A DNA stretch of 55,579 bases from Dehalococcoidia bacterium (GTDB taxonomy: Bacteria > Chloroflexota > Dehalococcoidia > Dehalococcoidales > UBA2162), in contig DUFA01000119.1 of assembly GCA_011191975.1 (NCBI GenBank), positions 1-55,579 on the forward strand, written 5' to 3'. Of the stretch, positions 34,906 to 43,188 are shown in pieces. The first letter of the stretch is position 1, and each line of letters starts with the position of its first letter. The translations under genes were made by a program, and so were the position numbers. Below the pieces are notes generated by a model. It was given only the letters and a program-made list of their open reading frames with translations, searched no databases and was not told the DNA's origin.

Positions 34906-36459
34906 TTGGATTCCATTCCCCGCGTAGAAAATGCACAGGATTTAGCTCTTTCATCTTTTAATATGAATGAGTATCAACCAATGTCGGTTGCCCTCCAGAT
35001 GAGAGGTTCGATACTCCACAGGATCAGAACCGGCAAGCCTGTACTTCCTGAGATTGATGGCAGAGAAGATGCCAAAGCCGATGTTATGAGAACTCTTCTT
35101 TCGGGCGCTCATCCGTACCTGATCTCTGAAGAAGGTACCGGCAAGACCAGACTGGCAAGATCACTGACCAACCTGCTCCCGGGAATACCCGTGGTCAAAG
35201 GCTGCCCGTACAACGATGATCCGAAGTGGCCTCAGGACCTGTTATGTCCCCGATGCCGCTCTGTAAAAGATCCGGTACAGGAATTCGGAATTGATTATCT
35301 TCCCAGCAATAAACGGTTTTCCCGTATACAGGGAAATGAATATACCAACGAAGCAAAACTCCTTGGACTGAAAGATATACAGTCCATAGCCCATGGTAAA
35401 AGTCTCTCAGACCTGGAAGCATTCACCGGAACAGGTGTTTTCCGGGCCAATCGCGGCATCCTGTTCGTCGACGAACTCCCCGCGATCCGTACCAAGATCC
35501 AGGTATTATTTCACCCCGTCCTTGAAGAGAGCTTAGCGGTACTTGAAGAATACAACTGGCAATACCCATTGGACCTTATTTTTGTAGGTACCGGAAATCC
35601 CACCGGTTTTTCTCATGTCAACGACATACCTCGACCACTTCTCGACAGGCTTGAATTGATTTACATGGATATGCCGGAAGAAAAAGTAGAGAGAAAGATA
35701 ATGCTGGAGGAAAGTTTCAAAGAAAGAAATGACGGCAGCAGATCTACTGATTCCGACCAGCCCCAGTTTTACACTAATGAAGACATAGCCAGGAAGGTTA
35801 TGGCTCCCTGGTGGATAATCGATATCGTAAACAAATCCGTCAGGCACAGCCGTATATGTCCTCATGTCGAGAAACGTCCAAGTATCAGGGCAAGCATACG
35901 AGCTCTCGAACACACCTTATCCAGCGTTGAGATCGAAAATAAACGAGTTGCCAACCTCGAACATACTTTCTACGGTATAAGGCTCTCGTTGAGGGGTAGA
36001 ATCGGTCTCAGGGCTGATCTGATTGACTTTGAGCAGCCCAGTAAAGCATTTATTCTTGCTGACAAGCTGTCGGAAGATTTTGTCTGGAACGCATTTGAAA
36101 ACCTACACCGTCAGGAATCTTTTATGGGTGAATGGGACAGGAAGAAAGCAGCAAACGAGGTTGTACAACTGGAATCCGATGACTTTAACCTTGAATCAAG
36201 AAATCTCCCGCAAGCAATACTCTCAGGATATCCCGAACTTGATGAAGTTATAAACCGAATGAAAAAAATTGGTCTTGAAATGACCGATACCGAATTTCAG
36301 GATATGCCCCCCGCCGTTCTTTATGACAATTCGGATGAAAATATATCCGGAGAATTAAATTACTCAGCCTTAGAGATGATCGCGAACATCCTTGTCCACG
36401 AAAAGGTAATCAGCGAAATGAAGCTGAAACACATTTTCTTTGCCGGTGAGTACGTATGA
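34906..36459 (+). CDS. Mg-chelatase-like (ChlI/MoxR) AAA+ ATPase
   Basis: The 517-residue ATPase has Walker A SEEGTGKTRLARSL near 66-79, a zinc-finger-like insertion with Cys residues (VKGCPYNDD...LLCPRCRS), and a GILFVDELPAI Walker B near 185. The pre-sensor strand is FVGTGNPTGFSH. The C-terminal half is a long helical lid. Start is TTG 34906 with AAGGGA twelve bases upstream. The stop overlaps the next ATG by four bases, giving coupled translation with the VWA gene. ChlI/ChlD pairs of this archaeal-like type exist without chlorophyll synthesis; the client is unknown. Confidence 0.88.
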   Translation: MDSIPRVENAQDLALSSFNMNEYQPMSVALQMRGSILHRIRTGKPVLPEIDGREDAKADVMRTLLSGAHPYLISEEGTGKTRLARSLTNLLPGIPVVKGCPYNDDPKWPQDLLCPRCRSVKDPVQEFGIDYLPSNKRFSRIQGNEYTNEAKLLGLKDIQSIAHGKSLSDLEAFTGTGVFRANRGILFVDELPAIRTKIQVLFHPVLEESLAVLEEYNWQYPLDLIFVGTGNPTGFSHVNDIPRPLLDRLELIYMDMPEEKVERKIMLEESFKERNDGSRSTDSDQPQFYTNEDIARKVMAPWWIIDIVNKSVRHSRICPHVEKRPSIRASIRALEHTLSSVEIENKRVANLEHTFYGIRLSLRGRIGLRADLIDFEQPSKAFILADKLSEDFVWNAFENLHRQESFMGEWDRKKAANEVVQLESDDFNLESRNLPQAILSGYPELDEVINRMKKIGLEMTDTEFQDMPPAVLYDNSDENISGELNYSALEMIANILVHEKVISEMKLKHIFFAGEYV

Positions 36460-37607
36460 AAACCATTGACCTGGATGTCTGTAATAGATGCAACCTCAAA
36501 CGAGAAGATGAGTTTCTTCGTGACCTGGCATATAACGAAGACCGCTATATAAATGACCTAGTGAAAAGAGCCAGGGAAGAACCTGAAAGCCCTCTCGCCC
36601 TGGAAGCCTTGAAACAACTCTCCCAGAGACTTGACGACCAGGAAGAAGAATGCGAGGAAGAAATGGAAGGGTTGTTCAGCGAACCAAATCAGGAAGATGG
36701 AGATATGCCCGGTGTACCCGGCAGGAACGAAATACAAGAAGAGGACATCCTTAATGCGTTAAAAGAGCACGAAGAACGTGGTCTTGTTAGTATCAAGGAC
36801 GGGAAAGTTATCGTAACATCTCACGGAGTAAAGAAACTGGCTGCCGAAGCCCTACAGCGTATTCTTAGAAGTCTTCAACACAGGAATTCGGGTGTTCATC
36901 GTGAAAAACCAGAACTCGGCGTGGAATTGTCCCTGCGTACACGGCGTTATGAAGCCGGTGATGACTACTCTCTGGTAGATCTGGAAAAAACAGCCTTGAA
37001 CGCATTGAAACGTTGTGGCGAATTCAGGTTTGAGCCGGAAGATTTCGAGATACGTGAAGAGGAACATCGAGCCAAACTCTGTGCTGGGATAATAATCGAT
37101 GAAAGCGGATCAATGAGAGATTACGGCAAGCTCGAAGCAGCAATGGAAACATCACTGGTGCTTTCCAGACTAATAATGAGAGAACCGGATAATGTTCTGA
37201 AGGTTTTCGCTTTCTCGGATAAAGTACGCCGACTTGAACCGTGGGCAATCATCAATGATGTTATCAGTGGCGGTGATACCGACATAAGAGGAGCATTGGC
37301 CGCCTTCCGCAGAGAGTGCCGAAAAGAACAGGGAGATAAGCAGGCGTACTTGATAACCGATACCGAGCCGAATAACGAAGACGGCAGACATCTTTCCTTT
37401 GAAAATGCAGCCAATGGACTTATCGAAGAAGCATCACGGTACCGGCAGGAAAAAATAGGCTTGAATATAATCATGCTCGATGAAGGTCCGGAACTGAAGA
37501 AACTGGCGTCGACAATCGCCAAAAAAGGTCTAGGCAGGGTGTTTTTTACCGTTCCGGAAACAATCGGCGAAGTTGTGGTAGAAGATTACCTCTCGGGTAG
37601 AATGTAG
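36456..37607 (+). CDS. VWA domain protein, ChlD/BchD-like
   Basis: A 383-residue protein: N-terminal helical part with an acidic linker (DDQEEECEEEMEG), a possible winged-helix-like segment (ILNALKEHEERGLVSIKDGKVIVTSHGVKKLA would be too short for a full domain), then a VWA domain starting AGIIIDESGSMRDYGK with a full D-x-S-x-S MIDAS motif, followed by FAFSDKVRRLEPW and the T in GGDTDIRGAL. It is translationally coupled to the ATPase (ATGA overlap). Together they form the third ATPase-VWA unit in this window. Confidence 0.9.
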   Translation: MKTIDLDVCNRCNLKREDEFLRDLAYNEDRYINDLVKRAREEPESPLALEALKQLSQRLDDQEEECEEEMEGLFSEPNQEDGDMPGVPGRNEIQEEDILNALKEHEERGLVSIKDGKVIVTSHGVKKLAAEALQRILRSLQHRNSGVHREKPELGVELSLRTRRYEAGDDYSLVDLEKTALNALKRCGEFRFEPEDFEIREEEHRAKLCAGIIIDESGSMRDYGKLEAAMETSLVLSRLIMREPDNVLKVFAFSDKVRRLEPWAIINDVISGGDTDIRGALAAFRRECRKEQGDKQAYLITDTEPNNEDGRHLSFENAANGLIEEASRYRQEKIGLNIIMLDEGPELKKLASTIAKKGLGRVFFTVPETIGEVVVEDYLSGRM

Positions 37608-37673
37608 GTGATTTTCGCGTTCCGAAGCAGGGAAATATTGGCAGAGAACTTAAGCAGGTGCTAACAGTAAAGA

Positions 37674-38837
37674 ATGAAACGTATATATCTTGATTATGCG
37701 GCAACGACGCCAATGCGTTCCGAAGTACTCGAAGAGATGCAGCCATATCTCACAGAAGCTTTCGGCAATCCCTCCAGTATCTATTCATATGGACATGAAG
37801 CCAAAGTGGGAATAGATAAAGCTAGAATGGCTGTGGCCAGGCTCCTTGGAGCAAGAGAAGAAGAGATCGTCTTTACCGGTGGAGGCACCGAAGCGGATAA
37901 TTTCGCCATTAAAGGAGTTGCTTTCGCCAACCGATCAAAGGGTAATCATATCATCACAAGTTCTATCGAACACCACGCCGTCCTGGAAACCTGCCATTTC
38001 ATGGAAACTCAGGGATTCACGGTAACTTATCTCCCGGTGGATGAGTACGGATTGGTAAATCCTGATGATGTGAAAAATGCGATAATTCCCGAAACCATTC
38101 TTATCACAATAATGCATGCCAATAATGAGATCGGCACGATTCAACCGATTAGCGAGATCGGAAGTATAGCCCGTGAAGCCGGCATTTGTTTCCATACCGA
38201 CGCTGTACAAACTGTTGGGCATATTCCTGCACACGTAAATGAACTGAATGTCGATATGCTGTCGACATCGGCGCACAAGTTATATGGTCCCAAGGGCGTT
38301 GGCGCTCTTTATATCAGGAAGGGCACCAGAATCGTTCCCCTTATGCATGGCGGCGAGCAGGAAAATAACCGCCGCGCCAGCACCGAGAATGTTGCCGGTA
38401 TAGTCGGATTCGGTAAAGCCGCCGAACTGACAAAACTGGAGCTGGAAGAAGAATTCACGCGGATAACTTCGATGCGTGAACGCCTGATAGACAACCTGGT
38501 CACAAACGTCAATGAAATCCATCTGAACGGTCATCCGACAAAGAGACTCCCCAATAATATCAACCTTACCGTGGATTATACCGAAGGTGAATCCATAGTC
38601 CTGAACTTGGACCTCAAGGGAATATGTGCATCGACCGGTTCAGCCTGTACCTCTTCCAGCCTCGAGCCTTCACATGTTCTGGTAGCCATCGGGCTTCCAC
38701 AGGAAATCGCTTACAGCTCATTCAGGATGACCCTAGGAAAATGGAATACCGATGAAGATATTGACCGGGTTAGCCAGTTACTGCCTGAAGTCATTGCCAA
38801 CCTCAGAGCAATGTCTCCACTGTACAAGAAACGATAA
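37674..38837 (+). CDS. nifS: Cysteine desulfurase (NifS/IscS type)
   Basis: The 387-residue PLP enzyme removes sulfur from cysteine for Fe-S clusters and thio-cofactors. PLP-binding Lys202 is in STSAHKLYGPKG, catalytic Cys325 in STGSACTSSSLEPSHV, and HTDAVQTVGH and SSIEHHAVLE are typical. The short CTSSS loop places it with NifS/IscS rather than SufS. No IscU lies beside it. It begins 66 bp after the VWA gene. In organisms with selenoproteins NifS-like enzymes can also deliver selenium from selenocysteine; the nearby UGA gene makes this possible but unproven. Confidence 0.96.
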   Translation: MKRIYLDYAATTPMRSEVLEEMQPYLTEAFGNPSSIYSYGHEAKVGIDKARMAVARLLGAREEEIVFTGGGTEADNFAIKGVAFANRSKGNHIITSSIEHHAVLETCHFMETQGFTVTYLPVDEYGLVNPDDVKNAIIPETILITIMHANNEIGTIQPISEIGSIAREAGICFHTDAVQTVGHIPAHVNELNVDMLSTSAHKLYGPKGVGALYIRKGTRIVPLMHGGEQENNRRASTENVAGIVGFGKAAELTKLELEEEFTRITSMRERLIDNLVTNVNEIHLNGHPTKRLPNNINLTVDYTEGESIVLNLDLKGICASTGSACTSSSLEPSHVLVAIGLPQEIAYSSFRMTLGKWNTDEDIDRVSQLLPEVIANLRAMSPLYKKR

Positions 38838-38896
38838 TTACTTGTACTATTGCCTTTCGATTATACGTCACACATGATATTATATCAATATGAATT

Positions 38897-39160
38897 TCTC
38901 TTTTTCACCCTTTTCCCCGGTTACGAGTTCACCCCCTTTCCCTGATAAGGACAGAGGGTGACTCGAAAATAGCATTTTCCCCTTGACAAACTCAGTCCCA
39001 TTATCCTCAACCAACGCTGTTGAGTGGAATTCCTATACAATAATTAATCCTCTCCTTTAGAAAATCAATCTGGTGGAAAAATGTGGTATTTTCGAGCGTC
39101 TCCCTTTCCATCTGGAGAGGGAGACAGCTCGTAACAGGGAGAGGACAAAAAGTAAAAATA
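38897..39160. repeat. MITE-like element, left copy
   Basis: The ~260-bp non-coding element has imperfect terminal inverted arms of ~65 bp. One arm runs TTTTTCACCCTTTTCC-GGTTACGAGTTC...GACTCGAAAATA; the other, read from the opposite end, CTTTTTGTCCTCTCCC-GTTACGAGCTG...ACGCTCGAAAATA. Each arm is itself a small hairpin. The same element occurs in opposite orientation at 50593-50821. No transposase is inside, so it would be moved in trans if it is a mobile element. It fills most of the gap between nifS and the truncated gene. Confidence 0.75.
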
Positions 39161-39178
39161 ATAAGAATCGTTGAATAG

Positions 39179-39673
39179 AAAGAAAAAAGCTCCGATCTCA
39201 CCAGAAACAGAGTAGTGTTGACTGGATTTACCGGTTCGAGTGTTGAATGGATAACAGTAGAGTTTGACCTAAGTGCATATAACGGTGATATACTCATTGG
39301 TTTCAGGTACATGACTGATTGGATTTATTCCACTGATGGATGGTATGTCGATAACGTATATATCGATGACATTTTAATATCCGACGGATCTTCGATCGAT
39401 CAATTTATAGGTCTCAATGATTTATTAGGAATCCCTTATGATTTTACGGTTACATTGATAGGCGAAAGAATACGCAAGGGTAAACCTCAATATCAGGTAA
39501 TGACCATCATGACAGACGGTCATATGGAAGAGTTTGAGGCTATTCGTGGACTCCTAGAAAATTCAAAATATGCAATTCTTCTTGTAACATACGATGCTCC
39601 TGAAGGTGACACCGAATATATGGGATATACTATAGAAAAGTATAACAAGGGTGGAATTCCAATAAAGAAATGA
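39179..39673 (+). pseudogene. C-terminal fragment of a secreted (immune inhibitor A/M6-like) protein
   Basis: The frame is open from 39179, after a TAG at 39176, and has no credible start: the nearest candidate is a GTG at 39215 without a ribosome site. WITVEFDLSAYNGDILIGFRY and GWYVDNVYIDDILIS match the beta-sandwich (carbohydrate-binding/jelly-roll) module that closes immune inhibitor A-type M6 peptidases and other large exoproteins. Catalytic parts are missing. It begins just beyond the edge of the MITE-like element, so truncation by that element or a rearrangement is likely. A hairpin with a TTCG loop follows the stop. Confidence 0.6.
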
Positions 39674-39716
39674 ATATCAAGTTAAAATATCCATTGATAA
39701 ATTAAGCAATATGATT

Positions 39717-39738
39717 GGGAGTCTCTTCGGGGGCTCCC
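39717..39738 (+). terminator. GGGAGTCTC-TTCG hairpin terminator
   Basis: GGGAGTCTC pairs over 9 bp (two G-T) with GGGGCTCCC around a stable TTCG tetraloop, 43 bp after the truncated gene. A TCCTATTAT tail follows. Near copies with the same arms stand at 41152-41173 and, reversed, 44041-44060. Confidence 0.75.
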
Positions 39739-39880
39739 TCCTATTATGGTTAATAAATAAACAATACTCGTTGATAATTGATATCGATATGATGAATATC
39801 CGGATGACTATATAGTCATAACTAGTTAAGTTGTTTTTGCCTCTTCTCACTTGAACGACCATTACGCAATTCCTAGGCAA

Positions 39881-39950
39881 TTCTGAAGCTAAACGGTATG
39901 TTGGTAGTAAGTCTACGTTCTGACAATAAAGTCAAATACATATAGCTATT
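39881..39950 (+). repeat. 44-bp accessory-block repeat, copy 1 (plus 3' extension)
   Basis: The core 39881-39924 runs TTCTGAAGCTAAACGGTATG to TACGTTCTGAC; the extension ends TACATATAGCTATT. TTCTGA occurs at both ends of the core as a short direct repeat. About 80 bp upstream lies GGATGACTATAT, also found upstream of copy 3. The 550-bp gap around it holds only the terminator, this repeat and the leader at 40155-40194. Confidence 0.85.
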
Positions 39951-40154
39951 TTGGTTTAGTAGAAAATGCTACTTTTGACCTATTGAAATTTCATTTTGTA
40001 TTGATATAACATACGAACAATAATTAGTAACAATGTTATATGATTGCCAATACATCCTTCAATGTTCGGTGTGAGAGGGTAAATCTGGAAGAAAAAAGGC
40101 ACCAGAGACTCTTATTGCAGCGTTTCTCATTCCTTTTTTTTATTACAAATTGTT

Positions 40155-40194
40155 AAAGGAGGTGATTAGTATGGAGTATTTCTACCAGAATTAA
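40155..40194 (+). promoter_or_regulatory. Consensus ribosome site with a 7-residue leader frame
   Basis: AAAGGAGGTGATTA (40155-40168) is an almost full complement of the 16S rRNA 3' end. It is followed at once by ATG-GAG-TAT-TTC-TAC-CAG-AAT-TAA (MEYFYQN). The secreted-protein gene starts 33 bases later with its own weaker AGGAGAG site. It could be a translated leader peptide controlling the gene or a standby site. Confidence 0.5.
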
Positions 40195-40227
40195 CTAGAA
40201 ATATTAACGATACTATTAGGAGAGAGT

Positions 40228-41091
40228 ATGAAGAAGGTAATTATATTAATTGCAGCCATAACTCTAGTTTTAGCAATTTCTGGAACGATAGCTAACGCAG
40301 GAGATGGTACACCTTCCGCCAAAACAGCAGCTGTAAGTGAAGAGGCTATGATAATATTCCAACAGGATTGGACACCGATTCTCAGCACTACTATCAAGAC
40401 TGCCGAAAAATCAGACTTAATTATAAGCCTAAGTACAGAATCTCTTTTAGCCACATGGCAAGAAGTAAATAGCGAATTACCAAGTACGTCTCGCGCTTCA
40501 TTACAGGTTGCCGTCTGGATAGACGACGTTCTGGCACGGCCAGGTTATGTTATCCTTAATCAAAAATATCAGACAATTGAAAGTAGTCCATTGCCATTAA
40601 ATGCATGGTTACGAATGAATGAATACTTTGCATCGGCAAATACCTTTAATTTCATTGCTGTTAACGTCGGAGCAGGTGTTCATACAATAACTGCCAAAAC
40701 GATGCCAAGTGGTTTCGGAACAACAGGCTGGGGTTACGGAGTCTATAAAAGAACCATGGTAGTTGACCAGGTACGTATGGCTAAACCAACACAAGCAGCT
40801 TTAACGTTATTCCCAGCCTCGGTAATGAATGATGAGGTAACGGTAAATGGTTATATGTGGATAGGTGACCAGAAATCGGTGGAAGTGTCTCTTGAGATGT
40901 GGATGGGTTCACCAACACCACCGAATGATCCTGATGTTTTTGGACCTGTGGTAATGACTTCAGACGGAGAATTTAATTTCGGACCATATCCGATTGATAA
41001 TAGTGGTATTACCTGGTACCGAGCCAAGCTATCTTACAAAGGCACCGTAACCTACTCATCAGTAATGGGAGTTTTTCCATTTTCTCCATAA
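40228..41091 (+). CDS. Secreted protein, unknown
   Basis: The 287-residue protein has a clean signal peptide (KKVIILIAAITLVLAISGTIANA, cleavage after ANA) and no further membrane segment, so it should be exported. The mature part is beta-strand rich with many Trp/Tyr; ending in two immunoglobulin-like stretches (ALTLFPASVMNDEVTVNGYMW; VMTSDGEFNFGPYPIDNSG). No catalytic motif is visible. It has AGGAGAG before the ATG, a leader frame upstream, and a hairpin terminator 60 bp downstream. It is the only plus-strand gene of its repeat-bounded block. Confidence 0.8.
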   Translation: MKKVIILIAAITLVLAISGTIANAGDGTPSAKTAAVSEEAMIIFQQDWTPILSTTIKTAEKSDLIISLSTESLLATWQEVNSELPSTSRASLQVAVWIDDVLARPGYVILNQKYQTIESSPLPLNAWLRMNEYFASANTFNFIAVNVGAGVHTITAKTMPSGFGTTGWGYGVYKRTMVVDQVRMAKPTQAALTLFPASVMNDEVTVNGYMWIGDQKSVEVSLEMWMGSPTPPNDPDVFGPVVMTSDGEFNFGPYPIDNSGITWYRAKLSYKGTVTYSSVMGVFPFSP

Positions 41092-41151
41092 GGATAAACA
41101 AATCAAGAGGATGGATAGGTTCCTAACTTATTTGCAGATCACATATTTTAA

Positions 41152-41173
41152 GGGAGTCTCTCAGGGGACTCCC
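41152..41173 (+). terminator. Hairpin terminator after the secreted-protein gene
   Basis: GGGAGTCTC pairs with GGGACTCCC around a TCAG loop, followed by TCCTATTAT, the same tail as at 39717-39738. The two terminators and the repeats after them are evidently related by duplication. Confidence 0.75.
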
Positions 41174-41313
41174 TCCTATTATAATTAAAAATTACCAGCG
41201 CCCATATGTAATTGGTTATAAATGAATGTAGAAACCTTGATATGTACATAACTAGTCTATTTTACCTTCATTATATTCCTACCAGAGTCTCTAATTGGTA
41301 ATTTCATTTGTAA

Positions 41314-41383
41314 TTCTGAGGCTAAACGGTATGTTGGTACTACGTCCACGTTCTGACGTTAATGTCTAGTACATATAGCTATT
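41314..41383 (+). repeat. 44-bp accessory-block repeat, copy 2 (plus 3' extension)
   Basis: Core 41314-41357 begins TTCTGAGGCTAAACGGTATG and ends CCACGTTCTGAC; the extension GTACATATAGCTATT matches copy 1. It stands between the plus-strand secreted gene and two minus-strand small genes. The remaining ~490 bp of the gap contains the terminator above and no other feature I can see. Confidence 0.85.
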
Positions 41384-41582
41384 AAATACTTCTTGATTTC
41401 CCTTATTACATACGTAATAATCGTTCGCATTTTAGTTTAAATCTCAATCTTCATATATCATCGTATCACAAATGTTAAATTCAATTTCTACTAATACCTC
41501 CAAATTTAATAGGTACTATGTAGCTATGGACAAAAAACGTTATTGTTAGGCTTTGATATGAGAAGGGTGATACCCGTATTTC

Positions 41583-41780
41583 TTAGGCTATAAGAACTGG
41601 TTCTTGTGCTTTAGACCATTTAAGGTTCTTCGGTGTAAATTGAACGTATATTCCTGAATCCAGTGCAACTAAGTAGCATGTTATTACATCACTATTATTT
41701 TTCCAGATATCGACTATTTCGCCTTTTATGCGCCCTTCTTCATCTTCATATATAACTCGATCCCTAATTCTAAAATCCAT
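41583..41780 (-). CDS. Small beta-barrel-like protein, tandem paralogue A
   Basis: The 65-residue protein starts at ATG 41780, chosen because GGAGGTG lies nine bases upstream; the longer frame from 41816 has no ribosome site. RIRDRVIYEDEEGRIKGEIV, CYLVALDSGIYVQFTPKNLKW suggest a five-strand SH3/Tudor-like barrel. It is a paralogue of the next upstream gene (shared V-Y-E, I-G-I, TYLV-LDSG, QFT-NLKW). Function unknown; such tiny barrels often bind nucleic acid or protein. Confidence 0.7.
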   Translation of the reverse strand: MDFRIRDRVIYEDEEGRIKGEIVDIWKNNSDVITCYLVALDSGIYVQFTPKNLKWSKAQEPVLIA

Positions 41781-41883
41781 CTCTTTGGCACCTCCATATT
41801 TTGTCGGCCACCACAATAGTACGTATAAAAAGTTAATAAGGTTACATTTTGACTAAATATAATTCTCCACTGTTGGATGTATG

Positions 41884-42204
41884 TTAGGCAACATTTGATA
41901 CTAGATCGAACGGGCTACCAGGATCCTCATGACAGGTATATGGATAGGGAGACGCCTTAAGCACTACTGGTAAAACTAAAGGCAAGGTCAGAATTACCTG
42001 ACGTTTGAGAACTGGTTTTTCTAACTTACACCATTTAAGATTCTCGGAAGTAAACTGGATAAACGTTCCTGAATCCAATTGCACGAGGTATGTAGTTATC
42101 ATATCTGTGGCATGAGTAGAGATAGCGATTATTTTCCCCTCTATGTCTTCTCCATATACATCTTTCTCTTCGTATTTAACGTGTTCACCAATTTTGAAAG
42201 TCAT
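41884..42204 (-). CDS. Small beta-barrel-like protein, tandem paralogue B
   Basis: The 106-residue protein shares its first ~65 residues with the gene downstream (KIGEHVKYEEKD, GKIIAISTH, TTYLVQLDSGTFIQFTSENLKW). It has an extra tail with a hydrophobic stretch (VILTLPLVLPVVL) ending in FDLVSNVA, not found in the paralogue. TTGGAGG precedes the ATG. The pair looks like a local duplication 100 bp apart. The tail may be a fusion or read-through of a lost stop. Confidence 0.7.
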   Translation of the reverse strand: MTFKIGEHVKYEEKDVYGEDIEGKIIAISTHATDMITTYLVQLDSGTFIQFTSENLKWCKLEKPVLKRQVILTLPLVLPVVLKASPYPYTCHEDPGSPFDLVSNVA

Positions 42205-42514
42205 ACATCCTCCAAGCTCAGCTATTTACTATGCTGATACGTAGGAGAAATAAATAGTGTTATGTATTTTAATATACATATGAGATATTAAAAACAGATT
42301 ACAAACAACACGACAATATTAAAAAAAGATTACAAATGAATTACAAAGAGGTGGTAAAACTCATTGTAACAAATCAGGAAATTTGCTACTTAGGCGTGGA
42401 AACACATTCGAAAAATGGAACGTTTTAAATAAATAATCATCGGGATGACTATATTAACGTAAACAGTTATATTGTGGTTTCACCTAAGCGTCTACTTCGT
42501 AACTCCATTCGCTA

Positions 42515-42558
42515 TTCTAAGGTTACACGGTATGTTTGTAGTACGTCCACATTCTGAC
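42515..42558 (+). repeat. 44-bp accessory-block repeat, copy 3
   Basis: The core begins TTCTAAGGTTACACGGTATG and ends CCACATTCTGAC, again 44 bases with no gap against the other copies. GGGATGACTATATTAACG, related to the stretch before copy 1, lies about 65 bp upstream. The 460-bp gap (42205-42663) otherwise holds only the hairpin at 42592-42619. Confidence 0.85.
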
Positions 42559-42591
42559 GTTATTAAGTGAACCATCATGTTCACGTATAGA

Positions 42592-42619
42592 AGAAGGAGC
42601 CTCCGAGTAGGCTCCTTCT
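42592..42619 (-). terminator. Hairpin terminator of the three-gene secreted-protein set
   Basis: On the minus strand AGAAGGAGCCT pairs over 11 perfect base pairs with AGGCTCCTTCT around a six-base loop, 44 bp after the stop at 42664. Confidence 0.75.
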
Positions 42620-42663
42620 CTTACTGATAACCAATTATACACGATTAACTGTCATTCTCTTTG

Positions 42664-43134
42664 CTAATCGCCATTATACATTTTGTTTAGTACAATTATT
42701 ACATCACTACCAACAATAGGAATACCACCAAATTCTGCTTTTAATTCTCCAACAATTTGGAGTTCCATTTCATCTCCATGAGCCACTGTTGTAACGGTAA
42801 ATGGGATAAGAACTTGCGTTTTATACCTTAATAGTAAATCTGTATAACCATCTCCGTTTGTATCTTCGTAACTCCACCTTAATGGATCCGCAACAACATC
42901 ATCATGGAGTGGGCTTGCTAGTTGAACTGTCGAAGGATCAATAGCAGTAATATCAAAGCTCTCATCTCCAAGAATGGCTATCGGTAGTACTCCTTTTGAC
43001 TTCACGTTGACTGGATTAGGATCAGAACCTGGTTTGATATCAACACATACCTCTCCATTAGCCGAAGCTGATGATAAGGTAGCAGCGAATATTATTAACA
43101 CGATTAGAAAAATAATTAATATTTTCTTTTTCAT
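42664..43134 (-). CDS. Secreted protein with a 'DIKPGSDPNPVNVKSKGVLPVAIL'-type domain
   Basis: The 156-residue protein has a signal peptide (KKKILIIFLIVLIIFAATLSSASA). The mature part is one domain known from secreted proteins of archaea and bacteria: VDIKPGSDPNPVNVKSKG, VLPIAILGDESFD, STVQLASP, the acidic calcium-like EDTNGDGYTDLLLRY and a final GSDVIIVLN. The ATG at 43134 follows GAAGGATAT; a longer frame to 43170 lacks a ribosome site. It is the last gene of the minus-strand set behind the two coiled-coil proteins. Probably a cell-surface or extracellular module; no enzyme activity is implied. Confidence 0.8.
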   Translation of the reverse strand: MKKKILIIFLIVLIIFAATLSSASANGEVCVDIKPGSDPNPVNVKSKGVLPIAILGDESFDITAIDPSTVQLASPLHDDVVADPLRWSYEDTNGDGYTDLLLRYKTQVLIPFTVTTVAHGDEMELQIVGELKAEFGGIPIVGSDVIIVLNKMYNGD

Positions 43135-43188
43135 ATCATATCCTTCATTTTTATTTAGGATTTGTAGCATTGCTAATTGATGATAATT

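Noticed and set aside
39215-39673. Complete small gene starting at GTG 39215
   Set aside because: No ribosome site, frame open further upstream, and the product is only the end module of a larger exoprotein.
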